Below are positions 1 through 5,723 of a stretch of DNA of 6,667 bases, one piece after another. The notes under the pieces were generated by a model. It worked only from the letters and a program-made list of their open reading frames with translations. It was not told the origin of the DNA and made no database searches. Made by a program: the position numbers and the translations under genes. This DNA is from Clostridiales bacterium (lineage in GTDB: Bacteria; Bacillota; Clostridia; Christensenellales; Pumilibacteraceae), in assembly GCA_029069015.1 (NCBI GenBank), contig JAIEBL010000007.1:1-6667 (forward strand). Reading direction: 5' to 3'. Every line of letters begins with the position of its first letter. Position 1 is the first letter of the stretch.

Positions 1-174
1 CCTCCAAACGGCACTAGCGGATGCGGAATTTTCTGGTGGGTCACGTGGTATTTGACCGTTGCACACTCCGCCTCAACGACTACGCGATTGGCCGCAATTA
101 CACCCGAAATCCCTTTATCAACAGAGGCACAAACTTGCCCACTATTTTATGTGCAAAACTTACGAAAAACGCAT

Positions 175-192
175 AATGTTTCATGAAACATT
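175..192. promoter_or_regulatory. 18-bp perfect palindrome, parS-like
   Basis: AATGTTTCATGAAACATT is its own reverse complement over 18 bp. Its inner TGTTTCA/TGAAACA halves match the halves of the ParB-binding parS consensus (TGTTTCACGTGAAACA), but the central CG dinucleotide is absent, so the half-sites are 2 bp closer. It lies 17 bp before the DnaA-box cluster, and parS sites are usually origin-proximal. It may instead be an operator for an unrelated dimeric repressor. Confidence 0.45.
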
Positions 193-208
193 TGTCGATT
201 TGTCTCGT

Positions 209-248
209 TTGTCCACAAAGTTATCCACAATTGGGGGAGTTATCCACA
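209..248 (+). promoter_or_regulatory. Tandem DnaA-box cluster
   Basis: Two perfect DnaA boxes TTATCCACA lie at 221-229 and 240-248. A one-mismatch box TTGTCCACA is at 209-217, in the same orientation. Start-to-start distances are 12 and 19 bp. Weaker candidates nearby are TTATCAACA at 115-123, TTTTGCACA on the minus strand at 150-158 and ATTTGCACA at 248-256. The consensus used is TTWTNCACA. Chance occurrence of two perfect 9-mers so close together is unlikely. The cluster could be part of oriC, a DnaA-titration site, or a DnaA-responsive control region for galM. Confidence 0.7.
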
Positions 249-330
249 TTTGCACACTTTTTTAAATTGATTTCATAACGTTTTGAGACCTTGCGCGTAG
301 CCCTTTTACCTTTATTTGTCTTTCCTGTGC

Positions 331-359
331 TTTACAAACGACGAAAAAGAATGTATACT
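331..359 (+). promoter_or_regulatory. Sigma-A promoter of galM
   Basis: The -35 box TTTACA (331-336) and the -10 box TATACT (354-359) are separated by an ideal 17-nt spacer. The expected transcription start near 366 leaves a leader of about 25 nt before the ATG at 392. The leader contains the ribosome-binding site GGAGGG at 382-387. Confidence 0.85.
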
Positions 360-391
360 GAACAAAAAGAAACCAACAAGCGGAGGGTAGT

Positions 392-1408
392 ATGGTAAAG
401 CAAGAAACGTTCGGGCACGTGAACGGAAAAGAGGTACGCGTATTCACACTGACGAGCGATACGTTATGCGTGCGCGTAATGGAGCTGGGCGCATCGATCC
501 AGAGTCTGAAAATGAAGACGGCGCACGGCGAAAAAGAGTTGACGCTCGGCTACGACACGGTAGACGAATATATGGTGGGCAAGCCGTCGTACTACGGCGC
601 GTCGATCGGACGCGTAGCCAACCGAATCGGCGATGCGAAGTTCTCACTCGGCGGCAAAACGTATACACTCACGGCGAACAATGCGTCGAACTGCCTGCAC
701 GGCGGGTTCGACGGGTACGACCGTCGCATCTTTGCCGGTAAATCCGTAGGGGACAATGCCGTCGCGTTCACGCTCAATAGTCCCGACGGCGATCAGGGTT
801 TCCCCGCCGCGCTCACGCTTACCGTTACGTACACTCTCAATGGCAACGAACTCAGCGTGAAGTACGCCGCCGTAAGCGACGCCGACACGCTGTTTGCGCC
901 CACGAACCATGCGTTCTTTAACTTCGACGACGGTGCGCCCGTGTACGATACCGAGCTTACGATCTACGCAAGTGCCTATACGCCCGTAAACGAAAAGCTT
1001 TTGCCCACGGGGGAAGCGCGCGCCGTGAAGGGCACGCCCTTCGATTTCACCGTTTCCAAAAAAATCGGGAAAGACATTCACGCACAGGACGAGCAGCTCG
1101 ATACCGTAGGCGGGGGCTTCGATCACAACTACGTTCTCGACGGCACGCACGCCGCGACCGCCGTCGGAAAAAAGGCAGGCGTCAAAATGGATCTGTACTG
1201 CGACCTTCCGAGCATGCAATTTTACAGCGGTAACTTTTTAGAGAACGAGCGTTGCCGCTACGGCGTGCTCAAAAAACATACGGCGTTCTGCTTAGAACCG
1301 CAATTTTTCCCCAACGCCGTCAACACACCCGCATTCGAAACGCCCCTCTTAAAAGCAGGCGAGGAAAAGGCGTATACCTTCCGTTACGTTTTCAATACCC
1401 TCGACTAA
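392..1408 (+). CDS. galM: Aldose 1-epimerase (mutarotase)
   Basis: This is a cytoplasmic enzyme that interconverts the alpha and beta anomers of hexoses such as galactose and glucose, the entry step of the Leloir pathway. The 338-aa length is normal for the family, and no signal peptide is seen. The motif order fits: GASIGRVANRI near residues 69-79, LHGG at 102-105 (His103), TNH at 171-173 (His173), GFDHNYVL at 242-249 (Asp244), and LEPQFFPNAVN at 301-311 (Glu302). By family knowledge (Lactococcus GalM) the two histidines and the aspartate contact the sugar, one histidine acts as acid, and the C-terminal glutamate is the catalytic base. All are present, so the enzyme should be active. GGAGGG sits 4-5 nt before the ATG. 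The gene has its own promoter and terminator and no other galactose gene beside it, which suggests a stand-alone housekeeping role. Exact sugar preference cannot be read from the sequence. Confidence 0.95.
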   Translation: MVKQETFGHVNGKEVRVFTLTSDTLCVRVMELGASIQSLKMKTAHGEKELTLGYDTVDEYMVGKPSYYGASIGRVANRIGDAKFSLGGKTYTLTANNASNCLHGGFDGYDRRIFAGKSVGDNAVAFTLNSPDGDQGFPAALTLTVTYTLNGNELSVKYAAVSDADTLFAPTNHAFFNFDDGAPVYDTELTIYASAYTPVNEKLLPTGEARAVKGTPFDFTVSKKIGKDIHAQDEQLDTVGGGFDHNYVLDGTHAATAVGKKAGVKMDLYCDLPSMQFYSGNFLENERCRYGVLKKHTAFCLEPQFFPNAVNTPAFETPLLKAGEEKAYTFRYVFNTLD

Positions 1409-1433
1409 CCTTTTTAAAAACCGAATCCACGTT

Positions 1434-1461
1434 AAAGGCAGACGCTCGGTCTGCCTTTTTT
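1434..1461 (+). terminator. Rho-independent terminator of galM
   Basis: A 10-bp perfect stem, AAAGGCAGAC (1434-1443) with GTCTGCCTTT (1449-1458), has a 5-nt loop GCTCG. It ends in a T6 run (1456-1461) beginning inside the stem. It lies 25 bp after the galM stop and closes a monocistronic unit. Confidence 0.92.
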
Positions 1462-1565
1462 CGTTGCTTGGGCACGTAAAAGCTGCCCGAAAAAGATACC
1501 CCGCGGAAAAGAATAGAGATACAAAAACCCATAAAAAGCAAGCAAGTAATTGCACGCAAAACAAG

Positions 1566-1594
1566 TTGTCTTTTTTCGCTAAACGTGGTATACT
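1566..1594 (+). promoter_or_regulatory. Promoter of the hydrolase-acyltransferase-ligase operon
   Basis: The -35 box TTGTCT (1566-1571), a 17-nt spacer and the -10 box TATACT (1589-1594) are preceded by the extended -10 motif TGG (1586-1588). Transcription should start near 1601, giving a leader of about 77 nt before the ATG at 1678. No other good promoter is visible before 5197. Confidence 0.8.
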
Positions 1595-1606
1595 AATTCG
1601 GTATAC
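1588..1606. promoter_or_regulatory. Candidate operator, GTATAC-N7-GTATAC
   Basis: Two copies of the self-complementary hexamer GTATAC (1588-1593 and 1601-1606) lie 13 bp apart start-to-start. They form a 19-bp imperfect palindrome with a 7-bp spacer TAATTCG. The site covers the -10 box and the predicted transcription start, a classic position for repressor occlusion. No regulator gene is present in the window, and the first copy partly arises from the -10 box itself, so function is uncertain. Confidence 0.4.
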
Positions 1607-1677
1607 GCACGCGAGGGCAGGCAAGAGAATAGGCTGTAAAAGACGCGGCAAAAATAAAAGGGAGGGCGGCAAACGAC

Positions 1678-2631
1678 ATGGCATTGCTGATTATCTTACT
1701 GCTGATTGCGCTGATTGCGTTGTTTGCGCAGCTCGGCAGCAATTACTACACGCAGATCCGTGTGATCCGCAGATTCTTCAAAAACAAGGGTACAGTCCCC
1801 GAAGATGCGAGAGAGAAGACAAGCGTCACCGAAGACGTCGATTACGCGAGCGTTTTCCCGCGCGGAAAACTGGACTTATACACGGCAAACGACGTTAGCG
1901 ACTCGCAACCTATTCTGATATGGGTGCACGGCGGGGGATACGTAGGGGGCGACAAAAAAGCAGCGGAAGCCTGGGCACGCACGATCGCGGCGCGGCTGGG
2001 CGTTGCGGTCGCGTCGATCGACTACTGTCTTGCGCCCGAACAGCACTACCCCGTACCCGTCATTCAGCTCGCCGAAGCGTTGCAGTTCTTATGCGACAAC
2101 GCACGAAAGTTCAGACTCGACCCGACGCGCATATTCTTAGCGGGGGACAGTGCGGGAGCGCAGATCACGAGCCAATTCGCCGCGCTCGTCACCAATCCCG
2201 CCTTGCAGAAAAAAATGAATCTTTTCCCGACCATCCCAAAGAGTGCGCTCCGCGGGATACTGCTCTGCTGCGGTCCGTACAATATGGATACGGTCATTCG
2301 CTCGCATTTCCCTGCGATCCGCACCTTTATGTGGGCGTACACCAACGAAAAGAAGCTACACAAATTCGCCCGCAAAGACGAGCTCTCCACCGTCAAGAAC
2401 GTGACCGCCGATTACTGCGACGTATACATTACGTGCGGCAACGCCGACCCGTTTTTAAAACAGGCGAACGAGCTTATCAAGATACTGCAAGACGCGGGAG
2501 TGCCTTGCGAGGCATATCTCCCTAAGAGCAAGGGCAAAAAATTAGGGCACGAATATCAATTCCTGATCGGCACGCAGGAAGCCGACACTGCCCTCGAAAA
2601 CGCGGTGAACTTTATTGAGAAGCGCATATAA
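1678..2631 (+). CDS. Membrane-anchored alpha/beta hydrolase (HSL/acetyl esterase-like)
   Basis: This is a predicted serine esterase of the hormone-sensitive-lipase branch, 317 aa. Residues 2-17 form a strongly hydrophobic helix with no preceding charge, followed by Arg28, Arg31-Arg32 and Lys35-Lys37. By the positive-inside rule the catalytic domain should face the cytoplasm. The oxyanion motif HGGGYVGGD starts at residue 84. A family-typical DYCLAPEQHYP block is at 115-125. The nucleophile is Ser158 in GDSAG (156-160). Asp257 in CGNADPF and His291 in LGHEYQF complete the triad. GGGAGGG lies at 1660-1666, about 12 nt before the ATG, slightly long but good. It is the first gene of the operon and overlaps or nearly abuts the next. 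Its substrate is unknown; carboxylesters with short acyl groups are usual for the family. A role in deacylating a product of the two downstream enzymes is inferred. Confidence 0.88.
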   Translation: MALLIILLLIALIALFAQLGSNYYTQIRVIRRFFKNKGTVPEDAREKTSVTEDVDYASVFPRGKLDLYTANDVSDSQPILIWVHGGGYVGGDKKAAEAWARTIAARLGVAVASIDYCLAPEQHYPVPVIQLAEALQFLCDNARKFRLDPTRIFLAGDSAGAQITSQFAALVTNPALQKKMNLFPTIPKSALRGILLCCGPYNMDTVIRSHFPAIRTFMWAYTNEKKLHKFARKDELSTVKNVTADYCDVYITCGNADPFLKQANELIKILQDAGVPCEAYLPKSKGKKLGHEYQFLIGTQEADTALENAVNFIEKRI

Positions 2632-2644
2632 CCGAACAACCGCC

Positions 2645-3514
2645 ATGGGCGGCAAATACGCTCGGCCGGGGACAACGACACGCCCCTTACTTCCGCAGAA
2701 ACGCGCACGCATCGGCGGGCTGGACGTTTTGCGCGGGCTTTGCGTTCTCCTTATGGTGCTCGACCATGCGGCGTTCGATATTATGTGGCTACCATACTTT
2801 TGCAGCAATTTTTACTTTGTTCCGCCCAACGCACTCTCGCGGCTGAGCGAGTGGGTAAGCGTTTCGTACTGGGATGCGAGTTGGCGCACGGCGATCCGCC
2901 TGCCCGTAATCGCGCTCTTCTTTATCATCAGCGGCATTTGCACGTCCTTTTCCAAAAGCAACGGCATGCGAGGGCTAAAGCTTTTGCTTGCGTCGCTCGC
3001 ACTGTCTTTTGCCACCTTTGCGGCAGACGATATGTTCGATGCGGGACTGGGCATACTATTCGGCGTTCTGCACTGCTTTACCGTCGCCGTGTTTCTCTAC
3101 GTTCTGCTTGAATTTTTAATAAAGGACAAGTCTCACTACGCCTGCTTAGGCTTCGGCTTTTTACTGATCGTCTGGGGCATACTGATCGACTTCTATGCCA
3201 TTCCGCACACCGAAGTGCTCTATGAAAGCGAGCTTAGCTTTACGAATATCTTGCGCATTATCCTCGGCTTTGCCTACTACGGCGGCGACTGCTTCGGTAT
3301 CATTCCGTATGCGGGTTTCTTCTTAGTGGGCGTCTACGGCGGAAAAGCGTTATACGGCAACAGAAAGTCGGCATACCTGCCGCTGTTTAACACAAAGCCG
3401 TTTGCGCCCGTTCGGTTTATCGGGCGCAAAGCCCTTTGGGCATATTTGCTGCACCAACCCATCGTTCTCGGTATCGTCGCATTGATTGCGCACGGCTTCG
3501 GCTACGCATTCTGA
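2645..3514 (+). CDS. DUF1624 / heparan-alpha-glucosaminide N-acetyltransferase-like membrane protein
   Basis: This is a multi-pass membrane protein of 289 aa from the ATG used here. The signature near residues 22-31, RIGGLDVLRG, runs into the first membrane helix, which is followed by Asp40-His41. Next come a helix ending in SGICTSFSKSN with GMRGLKL, the segment ILFGVLHCF near 137-145, a long hydrophobic hairpin, GDCFGIIPYAGFFLVGVYGG near 214-233, and a terminal FIGRKALWAYLLHQP. This order is characteristic of DUF1624 (PF07786), whose human member HGSNAT passes acetyl groups from cytosolic acetyl-CoA to a lumenal sugar amine. Most bacterial members are uncharacterised, so acyl transfer is inferred. 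The start is uncertain: ATG 2645 has no clear ribosome-binding site, while an in-frame TTG at 2615, 10 codons earlier, has a weak GGTGA 6 nt upstream and would overlap the hydrolase gene by 17 nt. Translational coupling is likely either way. Confidence 0.8.
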   Translation: MGGKYARPGTTTRPLLPQKRARIGGLDVLRGLCVLLMVLDHAAFDIMWLPYFCSNFYFVPPNALSRLSEWVSVSYWDASWRTAIRLPVIALFFIISGICTSFSKSNGMRGLKLLLASLALSFATFAADDMFDAGLGILFGVLHCFTVAVFLYVLLEFLIKDKSHYACLGFGFLLIVWGILIDFYAIPHTEVLYESELSFTNILRIILGFAYYGGDCFGIIPYAGFFLVGVYGGKALYGNRKSAYLPLFNTKPFAPVRFIGRKALWAYLLHQPIVLGIVALIAHGFGYAF

Positions 3515-3538
3515 AAAACCAAAAGGAGGGGAAACGAC

Positions 3539-5197
3539 GTGAATCAAACGGCACTTAAAGAAGCGGACGCGTTCTTGCATTCGCTGCAACAATTTGATAA
3601 CGCCGACAGCATATACGCGCCCGTCCGCAAGGCAGCGACGCTCGTCCCATATGCAAGAGCGCTTCGTTATTTAGGCAAAAACATTTCGTACAAAACGCTG
3701 CAAAAAAATGCGGACGCGCTTTGCTCTGCCTTTAAGGCGGCGGGATTCGTCGGCAGGGAAGCGGTGACGCTCGTCCTTCCCAACGTGCCCGAAAGCGTGT
3801 ATTTACTGTACGCCGCGGCAGGGGCAGGCCTTACGGCTGCGCCGCTTCATCCGCTCATCAGTCCCGCGCAAATCGCCGCCGCTATGGAAAAATCGGGCAG
3901 CCGTATCGTATTCTGTTTAAAAGACCGCGCAAACGAAATTGCCGCTGCCGTGCCGCAAAGCACGGTGGTTGCGTTCTCGCCCGCGCGCAGTCTGGGGATA
4001 AAACGCGCGCTGTACGCCATGGCGCACCGCATCCGCTTTGCCCATGAAAATATATACACGCTCTCTGCCTTTTTAAAAGGCAAACTACCCGAGCGCACGC
4101 ATACGCCCTGCGGCGTAGAAGCGGCGGTGCTCCTGCAATCGAGCGGCACGACGGGCGAGCCGAAGAGCATTGCCCTCACGCACGGGCAACTCAACGCGCT
4201 TGCCGCGCGCGGCTACTCCATCCTCGAATCGGAAAGCGTGATCGGGGAGAGCATGTTGAGCGTACTGCCCATATTCCACGGGTTCGGGCTCGTCATGGGC
4301 GTGCATGCCATGCTCTGCCACGGCGGTTGCAATACGCTCTTTCCGCAGTTTCACCGCGCGCCCGTCGTAAAGGAAGTCAAGAAGGGAAACGTGCAATACA
4401 TGATCGGCGTGCCGCTTCTGTACGAGGCGCTTCTCTCGCACCCGCACTTTAACGGCAAGGCGTTGCAGTCGCTTCGGTTGGCATTCGTTGGCGGCGACTT
4501 CGTGCCGCAGTCGCTCCTTGAGCGGTTCAATGCAAGAATGAAAGAAGGCGGCTCGGTCTGTACGCTGTGCGAGGGGTACGGGCTGACCGAAACCGTCACG
4601 GTTTGCAGCGTGAACGTCCCCAAAGCCACGAAAGCGGGCACGGTCGGGAAGCCCTTGACGGGCATCGAAATCGAAGCGTTTGATTTTGAAGTTTCCCCCC
4701 CCCAAATGCTTGCACGCGACGTAGCGGGCGAGCTTGCCGTCTGCGGCGATACGAACATGCTTTGCTACGCGGGCGATGAAGAAGCCACGAATCATACCTT
4801 TTTCACGTACGAGGGGAAGCGGTACGTGCGCACGGGCGACCGCGGCTTTACCGACAGCGAAGGGTACGTCCACTTTATTTCGCGTATCAAACGAATCTTA
4901 AAAGTCAGCGGCATTCCCGTGTATCCGTCCGAAATCGAACAGTGCGCGGCGAAAGTGCAGGGCGTCACCGACGCATGCGTCCTCGGCATTCCCGACGAGC
5001 GCAAAGGGGAAGTCCCCGTACTGTTCGTTGCTACCAAAGACGACCCGAAAGCCGCGGAAGCAAAAATTGCCGAACACCTGAAAGTCGCGCTCCCGCCGTA
5101 TGCCTGCCCGACGAAAGTTTTCGCCATGCCCATGCTGCCCCGCACCCCTTTGAATAAGATTGATACTGAGAAATTAAAAAGCTTATTTACGAAGTAG
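3539..5197 (+). CDS. AMP-forming acyl-CoA synthetase / AMP-dependent ligase
   Basis: This is an ANL-superfamily enzyme of 552 aa. It should adenylate a carboxylic acid with ATP and transfer the acyl group to CoA or another thiol. The core motifs are in order: phosphate-binding loop SSGTTGEPKS at 201-210, FVGGDFVPQSL near 316-326, YGLTE at 347-351, TGDRGF at 432-437, hinge region RIKRILKVSGIPVYPSEIE from 449, and the catalytic C-terminal lysine Lys540 in PRTPLNKID. No carrier-protein or condensation domain follows, so it is a stand-alone ligase. Substrate cannot be assigned; medium- or long-chain fatty acids are plausible. The GTG start is supported by AAAAGGAGGGG ending 7 nt upstream, 24 nt after the previous stop. 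Oddities are Arg in TGDRGF where many members have Leu, Ser in place of the usual Gly before Arg449, and a run of nine C at 4695-4703 coding for part of SPPQ in an apparent surface insertion. Confidence 0.93.
   Translation: MNQTALKEADAFLHSLQQFDNADSIYAPVRKAATLVPYARALRYLGKNISYKTLQKNADALCSAFKAAGFVGREAVTLVLPNVPESVYLLYAAAGAGLTAAPLHPLISPAQIAAAMEKSGSRIVFCLKDRANEIAAAVPQSTVVAFSPARSLGIKRALYAMAHRIRFAHENIYTLSAFLKGKLPERTHTPCGVEAAVLLQSSGTTGEPKSIALTHGQLNALAARGYSILESESVIGESMLSVLPIFHGFGLVMGVHAMLCHGGCNTLFPQFHRAPVVKEVKKGNVQYMIGVPLLYEALLSHPHFNGKALQSLRLAFVGGDFVPQSLLERFNARMKEGGSVCTLCEGYGLTETVTVCSVNVPKATKAGTVGKPLTGIEIEAFDFEVSPPQMLARDVAGELAVCGDTNMLCYAGDEEATNHTFFTYEGKRYVRTGDRGFTDSEGYVHFISRIKRILKVSGIPVYPSEIEQCAAKVQGVTDACVLGIPDERKGEVPVLFVATKDDPKAAEAKIAEHLKVALPPYACPTKVFAMPMLPRTPLNKIDTEKLKSLFTK
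4695..4703 (+). repeat. C9 homopolymer inside the ligase gene
   Basis: Nine consecutive C occur within codons for Ser-Pro-Pro-Gln near residues 386-389. In the given sequence the frame is intact. A one-base slip would remove the hinge region and catalytic Lys540. Such tracts can be phase-variation sites, but they are also common sequencing-error sites. Confidence 0.9.
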
Positions 5198-5267
5198 CTT
5201 TTTCTGCTTCTCGTCACCCTATCAGAAACGATTGATTCTACAAGGCGAGTCAGCGCCTCCCCGTTCC

Positions 5268-5318
5268 GTCATTCCGAGTTAAGCGCCGTAGGCGCGCCGA
5301 GGAATCCAGCGAAGCGTA
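5268..5318 (+). repeat. Short dispersed repeat, copy 1
   Basis: The copy begins GTCATTCCGAG (5268-5278), has an internal hairpin GCGCC-GTA-GGCGC (5283-5295), continues CGAGGAATCC (5298-5307) and ends AGCGAAGCGTA (5308-5318). The outer ATTCC and GGAAT arms are also inverted repeats. It lies in the 3' untranslated region of the operon, 70 bp after the ligase stop. The same frame and terminal motif occur in copy 2 at 5427-5491 on the other strand, which supports a real repeat family of REP or MITE-like type. Confidence 0.65.
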
Positions 5319-5329
5319 AATAAACTTAG

Positions 5330-5370
5330 AAAAGACAAGCCATGTGATAAACGCATGGCTTGTCTTTTTT
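5330..5370 (+). terminator. Rho-independent terminator of the three-gene operon
   Basis: A perfect 15-bp stem pairs 5330-5344 (AAAAGACAAGCCATG) with 5354-5368, with a 9-nt loop and a T6 run (5365-5370). It lies about 130 bp after the ligase stop, and repeat copy 1 lies between the two. The A-rich left arm means it could also act weakly on the minus strand. Confidence 0.9.
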
Positions 5371-5426
5371 ACGCTGTACGCTGATTGTACCATCGCCGCC
5401 CCCTTTGCGGAGAAGACAAAAAAGAC

Positions 5427-5491
5427 TACGCTTCGCTCTCGCTCGCTAGATCCCTCGTCTCTCCGCTACGCTCCGTTTCCCTCGGGATGAC
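5427..5491 (-). repeat. Short dispersed repeat, copy 2 (inverted relative to copy 1)
   Basis: Read on the minus strand it starts GTCATCCCGAG, contains GGAGCGTAGCGGAG, continues CGAGGGATCT and, after a GCGA-rich stretch, ends AGCGAAGCGTA. Start, CGAGG-ATC block and end match copy 1, while the middle differs. The outer arms ATCCC (5450-5454) and GGGAT (5484-5488) are complementary. The two copies face each other around the operon terminator. Confidence 0.6.
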
Positions 5492-5581
5492 AGAGGGGGG
5501 CGCGCGTAACTCGCTTTCATAATCATTACCCTTCCTCTCGCCGCTTTTTTCATTAAGGCTATGGATTCTCCTATTTCACTT

Positions 5582-5608
5582 CTGCAAGCAGTCAAGGCGG
5601 CAGCCTTG
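5582..5608 (+). other. Two adjacent small hairpins
   Basis: CTGC-AA-GCAG (5582-5591) is followed after 1 nt by CAAGGC-GGCA-GCCTTG (5593-5608), a perfect 6-bp stem with a 4-nt loop. They precede the larger hairpin at 5626 by 17 nt. The first is short and may mean nothing on its own, but three consecutive inverted repeats suggest a structured RNA or repeat end. Confidence 0.4.
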
Positions 5609-5625
5609 TCGTTGCGAGTGGGGGT

Positions 5626-5672
5626 TAAGGGGGAGAACACAATCGAAAGTGTTCTCCCCCTTATGCTTTTTT
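5626..5672 (+). terminator. Strong hairpin with T run, terminator-like
   Basis: A perfect 15-bp stem pairs 5626-5640 (TAAGGGGGAGAACAC) with 5649-5663, with an 8-nt loop AATCGAAA. A T6 run (5667-5672) follows 3 nt after the stem. The form suits a + strand terminator, yet no gene lies between the previous terminator and this one. It may end a small RNA, attenuate transcription into the glycine-rich gene, or be the remnant terminator of a lost gene. Confidence 0.6.
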
Positions 5673-5723
5673 GCCAAGCTTTTTGGCGCTCAAAAAGCGT
5701 ATCATATCTAGCCGTACGGCGGT

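Larger units (their letters stand above)
1..391. other. Signal-rich intergenic region upstream of galM, origin-like
   Basis: No protein can be supported in these 391 bases. They hold a cluster of DnaA-box matches, an 18-bp perfect palindrome resembling a shortened parS, an AT-rich tract around 256-275, and the galM promoter. DnaA boxes, a parS-like site and an AT-rich tract together are typical of bacterial origins. No dnaA, dnaN or rpmH gene is visible, so origin identity is inferred. At the extreme left edge the minus strand reads TTTGGAGG, which could be the ribosome-binding site of a divergent gene starting just outside the window. In that case this would be a divergent intergenic region. 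Confidence 0.5.
5371..5711. other. Gene-free stretch with repeats and hairpins
   Basis: I see no gene here that I can support. The region holds repeat copy 2 (5427-5491), two small hairpins (5582-5608), a perfect 15-bp hairpin with T run (5626-5672), and then the unexplained junction with the glycine-rich frame. A short minus-strand frame (5446-5640) starts at a GTG buried in the hairpin and ends in the repeat, so I treat it as spurious. No clear promoter or tRNA was recognised. Confidence 0.6.

Noticed and set aside
1..30. Similarity between the left edge (CAAACGGCACT followed by AGCGGATGCGG) and the ligase start near 3545
   Set aside because: Shared stretch is only 11 exact bases plus scattered matches and no second boundary; probably chance.
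1..150. Minus-strand open frame running off the left edge, protein-like (contains VVVEAEC and TVKYHV), vaguely like the N-terminus of a metallophosphoesterase
   Set aside because: It has no ATG, GTG or TTG before position 50 and no ribosome-binding site, and the family resemblance is only impressionistic. A TGGAGG on the minus strand at the very edge suggests the real divergent gene may start outside the window.
59..265. Plus-strand 68-codon frame
   Set aside because: It runs through the DnaA boxes and the palindrome, has no ribosome-binding site and no protein-like composition.
644..1219. Long minus-strand frame opposite galM
   Set aside because: It is antisense to a clear enzyme gene. Long antisense frames arise easily in GC-rich codons, and no motif is visible.
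1469..1489. Weak GGGCA/TGCCC hairpin after the galM terminator
   Set aside because: Only 5 bp of stem, no T run, and a strong terminator already lies just upstream.
4085..4873. 262-codon minus-strand frame opposite the ligase
   Set aside because: It is a shadow of the acyl-CoA synthetase. Arg/Ala/His-rich composition and no recognisable domain.
5176..5210. Alternative hairpins around the ligase stop codon (AAAAAGC/GCTTTTT and GAAGTAG/CTGCTTC)
   Set aside because: Short, mutually exclusive and lacking a T run; the strong terminator at 5330-5370 is a better transcript end.
5446..5640. Small minus-strand frame (64 codons) between the repeat and the hairpin
   Set aside because: Its GTG start is buried in the 15-bp hairpin and its end lies in repeat copy 2. 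No ribosome-binding site; likely a repeat-derived spurious frame.
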